64,000 nucleotides of DNA from Sesamum alatum (lineage: Eukaryota; Streptophyta; Magnoliopsida; Lamiales; Pedaliaceae). The stretch is from positions 38,231,655-38,295,654 of the forward strand of contig JACGWO010000006.1 of assembly GCA_034509735.1 (NCBI GenBank), given 5' to 3'. The notes beneath the pieces were generated by a model. That model was given only the letters and a program-made list of their open reading frames with translations. It did no database searches and was not told the origin of the DNA. Within the stretch, counting starts at the first letter, position 1; each line of letters opens with the position of its first letter. Both the position numbers and the translations under genes were made by a program. This document shows, piece after piece, positions 45,001 to 53,824 of this stretch.

Positions 45001-46375
45001 GCATATAAGTAGAAGAAACAAAACAAAAAAGAAAAAAAAACCCTAAATTAGAGTCTTTAAATAGAGGGACCACAAAGCAATAAACATTAAACAATTGGGG
45101 GACCACAAAGCATAAACAATAAACAACGCATAAACAATGAACAAAGCATAAACAATACACCGAATAAAGTATGTTACAGAGCAGACATAACCAATCTTTA
45201 ACAAAAAATTACAGATCACAATAAGAATTTTTTTTTATATTTCTTGCTATAAATAGCATACCTAACAGAATAAGACATACATATACATAATTCATTGCAT
45301 GAAAACCATACAAATCAGTACAAATCGAAAACCCTAAAAAGGGCAAAAAGGGGATCTTTGTTACTAACCGTCATTTTTCACAATACTTAGCAATGACGTC
45401 TTCTGCAGTGTAGAACAAACTTGCAAAACAAAAAAAGTACGAGAAAAATGAGAAATGTAGGAGATCTAAAAAAATCGAACAAAAAAAAAAAAAATTCAGC
45501 AAGAACATTACTTACCGATTTCAAGCGAGCACTGTCTTCGCCTATTTCACAACATTCTCTAGAATCCAAATGGTTTAGAAATTTCTTTTTCCCTCTGAAA
45601 TCGCCTCTTTGAAACCCACTGTCCTTTTTTCCTTCAATCCCTACCTACTTCAACAACTACACAGTTTTCCCTCTCTAGTTTAGGAGAAAATTCACAAGGA
45701 TTTTGGCTAAGATTCACACAAAATTTTCAATTTTTTCCAATGTAACGCTGGATTTCTACAGAATTGGGGTTTTTTTCCCTCAAAAAATCCCTCCACCCTA
45801 TCTCTCTAATGTCAGTCGTGTTGAAGTCAACGATTTGGGGGTCAAATATAAAGGGGGGTATTTCTGTCTTTTCACCCCTAAACAGGCGTTCAAATTGTAT
45901 AGGGAGCCAGTGTGCTACATTTTTAAACTTACAGGAGGGTAAACTGCTCTTTTATTTAACACAGGGGGTAACTTGCCATTTTTGGCTAACACGGGGGAGT
46001 AAATTGCTATTCACCCATTTTCTTAATTAATCCGATCAATATATATGTAATTAATCGAGTCCACATCTCGATCATCATGATCAATTTGATCATGTGTACA
46101 AAGAGAGAGTAGGATATTCTTGTACAATGATATTGTTAGACTAGTCGGTGACTAATAATTATTATTTTCATGACATATGACGAGAAGGAAAAGAAAAAAT
46201 GCATATAATTATGGAGTGTGTGCGCGGGGGTTCATTAACCACTCAATTCCCACCAATTTAGTTTTGAATTTGCCAACGGGTCAACAAATTTTTCTTTTAC
46301 TCTATATATTAAGGGCGTGTTTACTTTTATAAATTGTCAATGATATCTTTCATTCATGCTTAGTGTTACGTTTAG

Positions 46376-46535
46376 GGTAAATTACAACTACATATCTAGC
46401 CTGAGGTTTGACATAATCATAAATACCCTTCGTTATTTGAAAAATTACAAATATCTCCTGGGATTTGTAATCGTCTAATAAATAACTCATTTTTATTCAT
46501 TTTTATGAGTGAAATGACGAAAATATCCTTATGCA
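46376..46535. mobile_element. Possible MULE/MITE terminal fragment interrupted by the viral array
   Basis: AGGGTAAATTACAACTACAT followed by a CCTGAGGTTTG block resembles the end of MULE-type elements common in plants. The fragment runs up to the (TAA)n tract in which the viral DNA begins. A matching opposite end was not found in the window and could lie beyond 64 kb. It could also be a solo fragment. Confidence 0.35.
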
Positions 46536-46539
<4 letters not shown>

Positions 46540-46584
<45 letters not shown>

Positions 46585-46610
46585 TAATAATAATAATAAT
46601 AATAATAATG
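46540..46610. repeat. (TAA)n microsatellite at the viral insertion point
   Basis: An AAT/TAA repeat with one interruption near 46584. It ends one base before the first viral base at 46612. Confidence 0.9.
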
Positions 46611-46647
46611 CGGGATCGGGAATATACAATACAAAACCTCGCCGTAA

Positions 46648-46774
46648 AATCCGACCATGTAGGCGGAATATAAATCCGGCCATGTAGGCGGAAGACGAGA
46701 GATACCAAAAATATACAAAAATCGCCAAAAAATCCGACCATGTAGGCGGAATGTAAATCCGACCATGTAGGCGA
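46648..46774 (-). repeat. Fourfold leader repeat, unit A
   Basis: Four copies of AATCC(G)(A/G)CCATGTAGGCG lie near 46648, 46673, 46731 and 46756, arranged as two copies of a 49-bp double unit. On the viral sense (minus) strand each copy contains an ATG in GCCTACATGG, so the leader has four repeated upstream start codons. The same array recurs at 55017-55142 and 63348-63473. Confidence 0.85.
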
Positions 46775-47058
46775 AAGGCGATCAAAATAAAGGAGTATCT
46801 TAAATTGTGATCTATATAAAGAGAATTTAAATGAATAGGAATAGAGTAAATTTGGGAACCTTTTACGCTCCGTTAAATTAATAAGTACGAATTCAGTCTT
46901 AAAACACCACCAAAAGGCCCACACAACGCCATATTTGGCAAAACCGGGCAGCAGTGGTAAAACAGACTTCCTTCATCCTCATAATTTAAGGGAACGACCC
47001 AAAGGGTCTCCTTTCCATATTCATTTATTTTCCCCGTATATTTATCACAAATTTAAAA

Positions 47059-47061
<3 letters not shown>

Positions 47062-47093
<32 letters not shown>
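47062..47093 (-). repeat. Long homopolymer in the viral leader, unit A
   Basis: A run of about 32 T on the plus strand, A on the viral sense strand, lies in the leader. It recurs at the same relative place in units B and C with slightly different length, so it is part of the unit and not a tail made at insertion. Confidence 0.85.
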
Positions 47094-47097
<4 letters not shown>

Positions 47098-47333
47098 CCT
47101 TGCCATCTTCGTTGTCATGGATAATTCAACAGTATGAACTTAGCCTTCCATTAGGCTAAAAGCAAAATTAAAATGAATACAAATACAATAAATAAATACA
47201 ATAATTTAAAGTAAAAAACTTACAGAAGTGTAAACTCGTACACAAAGCTGAAATCTTATTTAGTGAGGGACAAAGAAGGTGATATACATGTACAAGGGTG
47301 TTTTCGGTCTACCTCTAATGATCTAAGAGGGGG

Positions 47334-47342
47334 TATTTATAG
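47334..47342 (-). promoter_or_regulatory. Viral promoter TATA box, unit A
   Basis: The minus strand reads CTATAAATA. It lies about 240 bases after the ORF5 stop codon and just before the leader, the expected place of a caulimovirid promoter. Transcripts starting here run into host DNA at 46611 after about 700 bases. Confidence 0.65.
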
Positions 47343-47401
47343 GGAGGCCGTATCTGAAAGTATTATTTCAAATCCGTCTGTGATTGACAGGTGTCTATTC
47401 C

Positions 47402-47440
47402 GACTCGCCGGTCATTATGGATATAGTGGCATGGCGAGTC
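47402..47440. repeat. Inverted repeat specific to unit A promoter
   Basis: GACTCGCC (47402-47409) and GGCGAGTC (47433-47440) are perfect 8-base inverted arms. They lie inside a segment of about 55 bases that unit B replaces with about nine bases (around 55766-55774). Confidence 0.75.
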
Positions 47441-47495
47441 AAAGGGGGGGAGAAGACACATGGCTGGAGTCATCTCCAGACGTATTACATGAATG

Positions 47496-47541
47496 ACACG
47501 TGTTGCTGTATGTGTGACACGTGTTGCTTTGACTCGGTCAA
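47496..47541 (-). promoter_or_regulatory. G-box/ABRE pair and W-box palindrome, unit A
   Basis: ACACGTGT occurs twice, at 47496-47503 and 47517-47524, exactly 21 bases apart. It is followed by TTGACTCGGTCAA (47529-47541), an inverted pair of W-box cores. All lie 150-200 bases upstream of the TATA box on the viral strand. These are known binding motifs of bZIP and WRKY stress regulators; their activity here is inferred. Confidence 0.6.
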
Positions 47542-47584
47542 AAATTTTCGACTTTGTTTTCTTCCGGCATTATGCTGTCTGCTT

Positions 47585-49084
47585 TCATTTCTTCATTATT
47601 TTGGAGAAATTACTTTCTTCCGATTCTTCTTCGGATCTTTTGTGGTAATCTATCCTTTGTTCCTCTGAAGATTCAGAAGTCCCAACTTTTGATTTTGCTT
47701 TCAAAGCAGTCCTGATTCCCTGAAATAGTTGATCAAGGATAATTTCGTGGTTGGATTCTTCAAATGGGTCTTGTGATTCCCCTGCTAAACAAGAATACTT
47801 ATTTTCTTCATCTTTGGAAGAGGTTTCCATTGGGGACTCTGCTCCTGTCAGATTTCGTTTGAGGTCTTTCTGGACTTGATTGAGATATTCCTCAATCATT
47901 TGTTCTTTAGAGATAATACCTCTCTTGCTCCTGATTCTTTGCGATATTTGCTCGAATGGGCTAGGAGTCTGATTTTCTTCCTTCTCCAGGAGTGCTTTGT
48001 ATTCTTGGAGTTTTTCCTCCATTTCATCAAGTGCTTCTTGACAAAAATATTTTTTTGTTTCCGGATTGATGAGCATTAATTTACTCCAGAATTTAGAGCA
48101 AGATTTCCTTTTAATACAAGGAATTTTTTGTAAGGTCATTCCTACTTCAGGTAGCCATTTCCAAATCCATGGAAGTGAGAATTCCATAAAAAAGAAGAAT
48201 GAGGCCATTCCTTCAATCCATTTCTGTGATTTTTCCGCCTGGATAATTTTTGGCGAACAATTGATCCATTCCGTATAATAACCCTGGAAAATTTCAGGGA
48301 GTATAGAAATTGGAGGACCATAATTTAACCACCATTGAAATACCCAATTTGGTACTTCTTGTTGGAAAACTAATGGACAAATTTTGAAAAACCATGTGTG
48401 TTTTCTCTTATAATTTTCATAGAGAAAAGTTTTGTTGAATGCTTCAACATAGTCCCAATAATTAAATTTTATTGGGGATTTAGACTCTGGATGAATATAT
48501 TCTTTTTCACCTAATGGGTTAATTCCCCATTCAACAGCAGTAATGAATTTTTTTATTACTGCTTTTGAGTAATTAAATTCTTTTCCATTATTGGAATAAG
48601 TGTGAGTAATTTCAACACTTTGCATTGCTTTCAGGATACACTCATAATGAGCCCTTGGTTTATATGAACCTGCTGTGAATGCTGTCACATCCAGATATCT
48701 TTTCATTAGATACCATGGATCTTTTTCCCACCTTAAATCCTCATTTTCCAGAAGTATAATTACTTCCTGATGTTCACTAAATTTATAGTTTACTAACTCA
48801 TCTTCTTCTTCCAATATTTTAGCATAAGATACTGAAGAAGATGATACTTCTTCGGCGGCGATTTTTTTCTGCTCCTTTTTAAATATGAGGAATTGCTGGA
48901 AGAGCTCATTTTCTTCCTCAGAGACTTTATTGTATCTTCCTATTCCGGAAATGTTGTCTTTAATTAATGATCTGTTACCTTGGCGTATAATTTCGCCTGG
49001 TCTAAATCTACCTCCTCTCTGATTGGAGGAGTTTCTGCCTCTTCCTCTTTGAGGAAGCATTCCTGCAATAAAAGGATTATTCAT
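47585..49084 (-). CDS. Viral ORF5, unknown function, unit A
   Basis: A 499-residue open frame whose ATG directly follows the ORF4 stop codon (TAAATG). The N-terminus is Arg/Gly-rich (PQRGRGRNSSNQRGGRFRPG), which suggests nucleic-acid binding. The middle is Trp- and Tyr-rich. The C-terminal part has Glu/Lys-rich likely helices and an acidic Ser-rich tail. No known domain was recognised. By position it lies where some caulimovirids encode a translational transactivator, but no such motif was seen. The protein appears identical to that of unit B; one synonymous base change was noticed, at 48088/56419. Intactness in both units is notable. Confidence 0.85.
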   Translation of the reverse strand: MNNPFIAGMLPQRGRGRNSSNQRGGRFRPGEIIRQGNRSLIKDNISGIGRYNKVSEEENELFQQFLIFKKEQKKIAAEEVSSSSVSYAKILEEEDELVNYKFSEHQEVIILLENEDLRWEKDPWYLMKRYLDVTAFTAGSYKPRAHYECILKAMQSVEITHTYSNNGKEFNYSKAVIKKFITAVEWGINPLGEKEYIHPESKSPIKFNYWDYVEAFNKTFLYENYKRKHTWFFKICPLVFQQEVPNWVFQWWLNYGPPISILPEIFQGYYTEWINCSPKIIQAEKSQKWIEGMASFFFFMEFSLPWIWKWLPEVGMTLQKIPCIKRKSCSKFWSKLMLINPETKKYFCQEALDEMEEKLQEYKALLEKEENQTPSPFEQISQRIRSKRGIISKEQMIEEYLNQVQKDLKRNLTGAESPMETSSKDEENKYSCLAGESQDPFEESNHEIILDQLFQGIRTALKAKSKVGTSESSEEQRIDYHKRSEEESEESNFSKIMKK

Positions 49085-49447
49085 TTAACCGGCATAATAT
49101 CCTGCAATTTTTTGGTGATACAACAAATTTGCTATCCAAATATTTTTTATGCGATAATGATAAGACATGTCTGCATTTGGATGTTGAATAAGAATTTCCG
49201 AAATAATTTTTTTTCTCTCCTCAATCTTTTTTCTTATTATTCTCTGAATTCTTTTAAGTCGTGCCTTATATTCAATAGGCTCATCCCAAAATTCAAACCT
49301 ATATACAGGCCATTTTAGTCCATTCATCCAATAACTTTCTCCTTCAATCCTATCTTCAACCCAATAATCTGGGATTTTAGAGGAGGTACTTACTCCTATA
49401 AAGAATTCTCCTCCAATCCAGTTAAATTTACCAATGTCTGTGTTCAT
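49085..49447 (-). CDS. Viral ORF4, unknown function, unit A
   Basis: A 120-residue open frame that overlaps the end of the RNase H frame by 20 bases and ends in a TAA abutting the ORF5 ATG. It has an N-terminal W/F-rich part (NWIGGEFFIGVS), a central KARLKRIQRIIRKK basic helix and a Trp/Tyr-rich end. No family was recognised. In unit B the same frame is broken near 57549 by one extra T. Confidence 0.75.
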   Translation of the reverse strand: MNTDIGKFNWIGGEFFIGVSTSSKIPDYWVEDRIEGESYWMNGLKWPVYRFEFWDEPIEYKARLKRIQRIIRKKIEERKKIISEILIQHPNADMSYHYRIKNIWIANLLYHQKIAGYYAG

Positions 49448-50717
49448 TTAGATATTCTCTTGATAAGAAGTCAGGAAGACTATTAGTCTTTCCTTTAATA
49501 TGTTCTATTGTAAAATTAAATGGAGCTAAATGTGCTTGCCATCTAGCAAACATTTGTTTAGAAACATCATGCTTAAAGTCTTTGTTAAACATAAACTTAG
49601 CAGCAGAACAATCTGTTCTGATAATAAATTCTTGGTTTAATAAGTCATCTTGGAATTTTAAAACACATTTAACAATAGCAAGAACTTCTTTAGCCACTGT
49701 AGCATAATTTAATTGGGCTGCTTTCCATTTTCCAGAATGGAATCTAACTAAATATTCTTGTTTATTATTATCGATTTGTTTTAATATTCCTCCAAATCCT
49801 ATTTCAGAAGCATCTGTTTCTATTATTTTCTTCCAATTAGGATTTGCTAGTGTTAGACATGGTAATGATTTAACCTTCTGTTTTATTAGCCTAACTGCTT
49901 TAGTGTGATCTTCTGTCCATTCCAATGGATTTTTCTTGAGCCTATCATATAATAATGCTGTGTCTTGTGCAAGATTTTTGTAATATGGAGCTATATAATT
50001 TAGGCTTCCTAAAAATCTCTGTAATTGAGTTCTATCAATAATTTTATCCGGAAATTTATCTGCAAATTCTATGCATCTGTTAATGGGAATTATTTCTCCT
50101 TTTTCGATATTGTGACCTAAAAATCTTATCTTAGTTTGGAAGATACTCATTTTTGGTTTAGATATTACTAATCCATTTTGAATGACTATCGTTTTAAACA
50201 TTTCTAAATGTTTAAAGTGGTCTTCTATGTTATTGGAGAAGACTAAGATGTCATCAATATAAACAATAATAAAGTTCGAGAATTGGTTAAAAATATCATT
50301 CATGATATTTTGGAATTCTGAAGGTGCATTTTTCAGACCAAAAGGCATAACATTCCACTCATAATGGCCAAAAGGAACTGTAAATGCAGTTTTATATCTA
50401 TCTGATTCACTTATCTGAATCTGCCAATATCCTGATTTTAAGTCAAATTTTGAAAAAATTATTGCCTTATGCAATCTATCTAAAAGATCTTTTTTATTGG
50501 GGATTGGATACCTTATCCATTTTAAAACTTTATTGAGGGCTTATAATTGATAACAAGTCTAGGTCTCCCTCTTTCCTGTTCTGCATGTTTATTAACATAA
50601 AAAGCAGTACATGACCAAGGTGATTTAGAGGATCTAATTAGTTTTTTATCTACTAATCCCTTAATCTCCTCTTTGCATAACTCTAGATATTCGGAATTCA
50701 TCTGACAAGGTCTCGCC
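49428..50717 (-). pseudogene. Viral reverse transcriptase-RNase H, unit A
   Basis: The frame is open from about 50535 to 49428; the first methionine is at 50474. It contains the RT core (FSKFDLKSGYWQI, VPFGHYEWNVMPFGLKNAP and the catalytic VYIDD) and RNase H (ETDASEIGFGGIL, and a TVAKEVLAIVKC block). The part between about 50735 and 50537, which holds the start of RT, is read out of frame because of two one-base homopolymer differences from unit B. No integrase follows. The frame ends inside the ORF4 start. Confidence 0.85.
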
Positions 50718-53042
50718 TTAGTGGGAATATTTTTTTTCTAAAAACTCATTTTCATATGGGAGGCTTACAATATGTTTCTTTCTATGCCAAAATGCATTAG
50801 GGTGTTCATTACATGTCTCAAGTTCGAATTTATTTTGAACCATTTTAATTTTTGCTTGTAATTTTGGATTTTGAAGTAATTCATCTATCTGTAAAGAATT
50901 GATTTCTTCTTTTATAAAACAGATTTGATTTGTTTTAGAAATTATTAAATCTCTTATTTCATTAATAACTTTATCTATTGGTTGAGTAATAAATTCAAAT
51001 TTTATTATCTCATCTTCAAATGTTCCTATTATACCTTTGTCATTAATGTTTTTTATTGGGAAAATCTTTTTTAGAAAGGGTGTTCCTAAGATTATATCAT
51101 TTGTTAAATCCTTAATTAGTAGGAAACTCATAGGGATACATTTTTTATTATTACATATATAAGCTTTTGGGATTTTAAAACTTATGTTTAATTTTTGCCC
51201 ATTGGCAGAGGATAATGAATGAGTTGTTTTTTCAAAGTATTTGGTTGGTATTAATCCTTCTTTTATACAATTAATATCTGCCCCACTATCTACTAGAGCA
51301 GTAAATGTTTTTCTAAAATTATTACTTATCAATAAGTCAATCTTTATATTCCATTTTTGACTGGTCACTACCTCTAATGTAGATAGGAAATTATCCTCAA
51401 TTTTCTCTTTACTTAATTCAATGAATTTGTTATTTTTGTCTATTTCTAATATTTCTATTCTAGTAGTAAGAGTCTGATTATATTTCTTAATATTTTTTAT
51501 TTCTTCTTTTAATTTTTCAACTTCTAATTTTAGATCTTCTGCAGTGGAAGGGTTATCTTTAATGGTTTGTTTTTCTCTGAGTATTTTTTTAACTTCAGTA
51601 ATTGTATAGGGTTCAAATGGTTTACTAATTAAGTTTTCATATGTCTGATTTGACTCAGAAGATGAACCTCTATTGTTATCCATTTTACTAAGGATAATAT
51701 TTCTTATTTCAGGGTCCTTAATTTCCCTGAGCAACTCAACTATATGATTATCTGTAAGGACATTTACTGTTGACAAATCTTTGAATTGTGCCATTAATTC
51801 ATAAAATTCATCATCTGATTCTTCTTCATTAGTCCCTTGTTTACATGGACAAGAAGAATCTTCTTCTTCATTTGATTCATCCGAGGTTGATAAATTCTCA
51901 GGATTCTCTTCTATATTTCCTAATTCATCTTGATTATTTTCTTCTAATTCTTCAGATTCGGAAGATTCTTTTCCTTCAGAAAATATTGTATTTATTATAT
52001 TTTCTTTTTCTTGGTCTTCTAATTTAAGACTATTAATCTTCTTTTTTAATCTTTTAGCTCTTTTATTTCTACATCTATTTGCAAGGTGGTCTGTTTCACC
52101 GCAAATGTAACATCTTCTTATCTTTTTTGTTACATTATTTTTAGTTTTCCATTCATCTTTTCTGGTTATGTTTCTTTGTTTATTTTTTTCTTTTCTATCA
52201 CTCCGTTTTTTATGTCTTTTCTTTTTTCCCTCTGGGGTCCTATATTTGGGAATTTTTTGTCTATCTGACGGCATCATTTCTATTCCAAATTGAGCACAAA
52301 ATTCTCCTAGTTGTTTCTTCTCTGTTAAATTTTGTCTTTTAATTTGTTTATTTAATCTAATTTCATTGCATAGATTTAAACCTTCTTGAATGCAAGTTCC
52401 AATTAACTTCCCATAAGTATATTGATTATAATTTATTGCTACCCCTCCATTTCTGAGATTCTTCCTAACCCTTTCAGCGAATAGGTGAGGAAGTCCATCG
52501 ATGAATCTAGATTTCCAATGAGCATCATTGGATTCTGGGAGTTCCATTACTCTAGTAAGGAAGACATCTTTGTAAAACCTAAAGGATGTTAGAGTTTTAC
52601 ATTGGAAATTCTGTAATAGGGTTCTAATATTTTCACTATTATCGGACCATCTCCCTGTAAAATGTTCTACTATATTAATGGCAAGTGTATAGACTGCTTG
52701 TTCTTCCATATTTTCTGGTTTGACTGTACTCAAAATTTCATTTCTGTCCATCGGGCTAAGATAATTATCCCACCAGCCTTTTAATTGTCCTGTAAAACCT
52801 GCTATAATCATTTTAGCAATAGCCTTATCTGTATTATTATTTCCTTTACAGACAGTACTATACATCATCATTCTGTGAATAGTATTGTAGATTTGTCTTT
52901 CTGTATAACCATCAATATTCCATTCATAAATTTGTTTCCCATTATAGCTATGCTGGTCATAAAATCTCTTGTTCCTCATATAGTATGTCTTGAGGTGTGG
53001 GCCTAGGATAATAAAATTTTGTTTGCATAGGCTTCCTAGCAT
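50718..53042 (-). CDS. Viral coat protein, zinc finger and protease region, unit A
   Basis: A 774-residue open frame. The N-terminal part is the likely coat protein (a WWDNYLSPMDR block and DGLPHLFAERVRKNL). It is followed by a Lys/Arg-rich stretch and a CCHC zinc knuckle (CYICGETDHLANRC), as in caulimovirid coat proteins. An acidic Ser/Glu-rich region and a predicted coiled coil come next. A retroviral-type aspartic protease (LVDSGADINCIKEG) is near the end. The frame closes at 50718 because of the T-run difference near 50735. The true start is unclear: in unit B this frame continues from ORF2 with no stop. Confidence 0.85.
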   Translation of the reverse strand: MLGSLCKQNFIILGPHLKTYYMRNKRFYDQHSYNGKQIYEWNIDGYTERQIYNTIHRMMMYSTVCKGNNNTDKAIAKMIIAGFTGQLKGWWDNYLSPMDRNEILSTVKPENMEEQAVYTLAINIVEHFTGRWSDNSENIRTLLQNFQCKTLTSFRFYKDVFLTRVMELPESNDAHWKSRFIDGLPHLFAERVRKNLRNGGVAINYNQYTYGKLIGTCIQEGLNLCNEIRLNKQIKRQNLTEKKQLGEFCAQFGIEMMPSDRQKIPKYRTPEGKKKRHKKRSDRKEKNKQRNITRKDEWKTKNNVTKKIRRCYICGETDHLANRCRNKRAKRLKKKINSLKLEDQEKENIINTIFSEGKESSESEELEENNQDELGNIEENPENLSTSDESNEEEDSSCPCKQGTNEEESDDEFYELMAQFKDLSTVNVLTDNHIVELLREIKDPEIRNIILSKMDNNRGSSSESNQTYENLISKPFEPYTITEVKKILREKQTIKDNPSTAEDLKLEVEKLKEEIKNIKKYNQTLTTRIEILEIDKNNKFIELSKEKIEDNFLSTLEVVTSQKWNIKIDLLISNNFRKTFTALVDSGADINCIKEGLIPTKYFEKTTHSLSSANGQKLNISFKIPKAYICNNKKCIPMSFLLIKDLTNDIILGTPFLKKIFPIKNINDKGIIGTFEDEIIKFEFITQPIDKVINEIRDLIISKTNQICFIKEEINSLQIDELLQNPKLQAKIKMVQNKFELETCNEHPNAFWHRKKHIVSLPYENEFLEKKYSH

Positions 53043-53083
53043 ATTTCTCTATTTTATTTATTCCTTCTGGCAAATTTTTTCTA

Positions 53084-53824
53084 CTATTTTTCAGTTGTCA
53101 TGTCATCACTTAAGGTGTTTAATTTTAAGTCCCTAAATTTTTGATCCAATAATTTTTCTAATTCTCCTAAGGGTTTTAAATGGAAATCTTCAATTTCAGG
53201 AGGCGGTTGGATTGATGATTTTGCTATGATTTCTTTATTTAGTCCACCAATTACTGTATTTTTAGAATTAATTTCCTGCTGCCAATTAGATATTTTATCT
53301 ATTTTTTTATTTAGTTCGGTAATTTGTTCTCCTATAATATTTAAATACAAATTTGTATAATTTTGTTTTTTCATTAACTCATTAATTTGGGCCATTGTAA
53401 TTATTAGGGTATCATCTTCAATTAATTTTGAAAATGCTTTAAAATTAATTTCTATTTCATTCGAGTTCATTTTAAATGATTGTTGAGGGGGAAATATGTT
53501 ATTAACAATTTTTCCATTATCTAAAAAATACTTTCTCTCTAGTACATTTAAATATTGTTCTGAATATTTGATGAGAAACCAGGGAACAAAAGCAACTATT
53601 TTATTCCTTATAGTTAATTCTTTATAAAATTGTTGAGAGATTATTTTTTGGTTTGCTATATTAAAGTTTTCAAAGAACCATTTCCTAAATGGTTTCCATC
53701 TTTCTTCCTTGAATTCTTTCTGAATTTCTTTTCTAACTAGAGATCCAGGACTAAAATCTATTATTTTAGAATAGTCTACTAATGGGATCTCTGTTTCTAA
53801 ATCAATTAGATTTAAATTATTCAT
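53084..53824 (-). CDS. Viral ORF2 region, unit A
   Basis: A 246-residue frame whose ATG directly follows the movement-protein stop codon. It is rich in Asn, Ile, Lys and Glu, with a probable coiled coil (EQITELNKKIDKISNWQQEI). Its function was not recognised; a virion-associated or coat N-terminal role is possible. It ends at 53084 because of one extra T in a run near 53090; in unit B the same sequence runs on into the coat region. ORF2 may therefore be the N-terminus of a large polyprotein. Confidence 0.75.
   Translation of the reverse strand: MNNLNLIDLETEIPLVDYSKIIDFSPGSLVRKEIQKEFKEERWKPFRKWFFENFNIANQKIISQQFYKELTIRNKIVAFVPWFLIKYSEQYLNVLERKYFLDNGKIVNNIFPPQQSFKMNSNEIEINFKAFSKLIEDDTLIITMAQINELMKKQNYTNLYLNIIGEQITELNKKIDKISNWQQEINSKNTVIGGLNKEIIAKSSIQPPPEIEDFHLKPLGELEKLLDQKFRDLKLNTLSDDMTTEK

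Larger units (their letters stand above)
41027..46016 (-). mobile_element. MULE transposon, about 5 kb, with target duplication
   Basis: The ends carry related inverted sequences: the left end reads GGGCAAATTGCAGGGAGCCC (41029-41048), and the reverse complement of the right end reads GGGTGAATAGCAATTTACTC, followed by similar CCCCCGTG and CCTCCTGTG blocks. Flanking 9-bp sequences match at eight of nine bases: ATTTTCTTT (41018-41026) and ATTTTCTTA (46017-46025), as expected for Mutator-like elements. A transposase reading frame with several breaks lies inside on the minus strand. Exact terminal inverted repeat lengths are uncertain because the ends have diverged. Confidence 0.65.
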
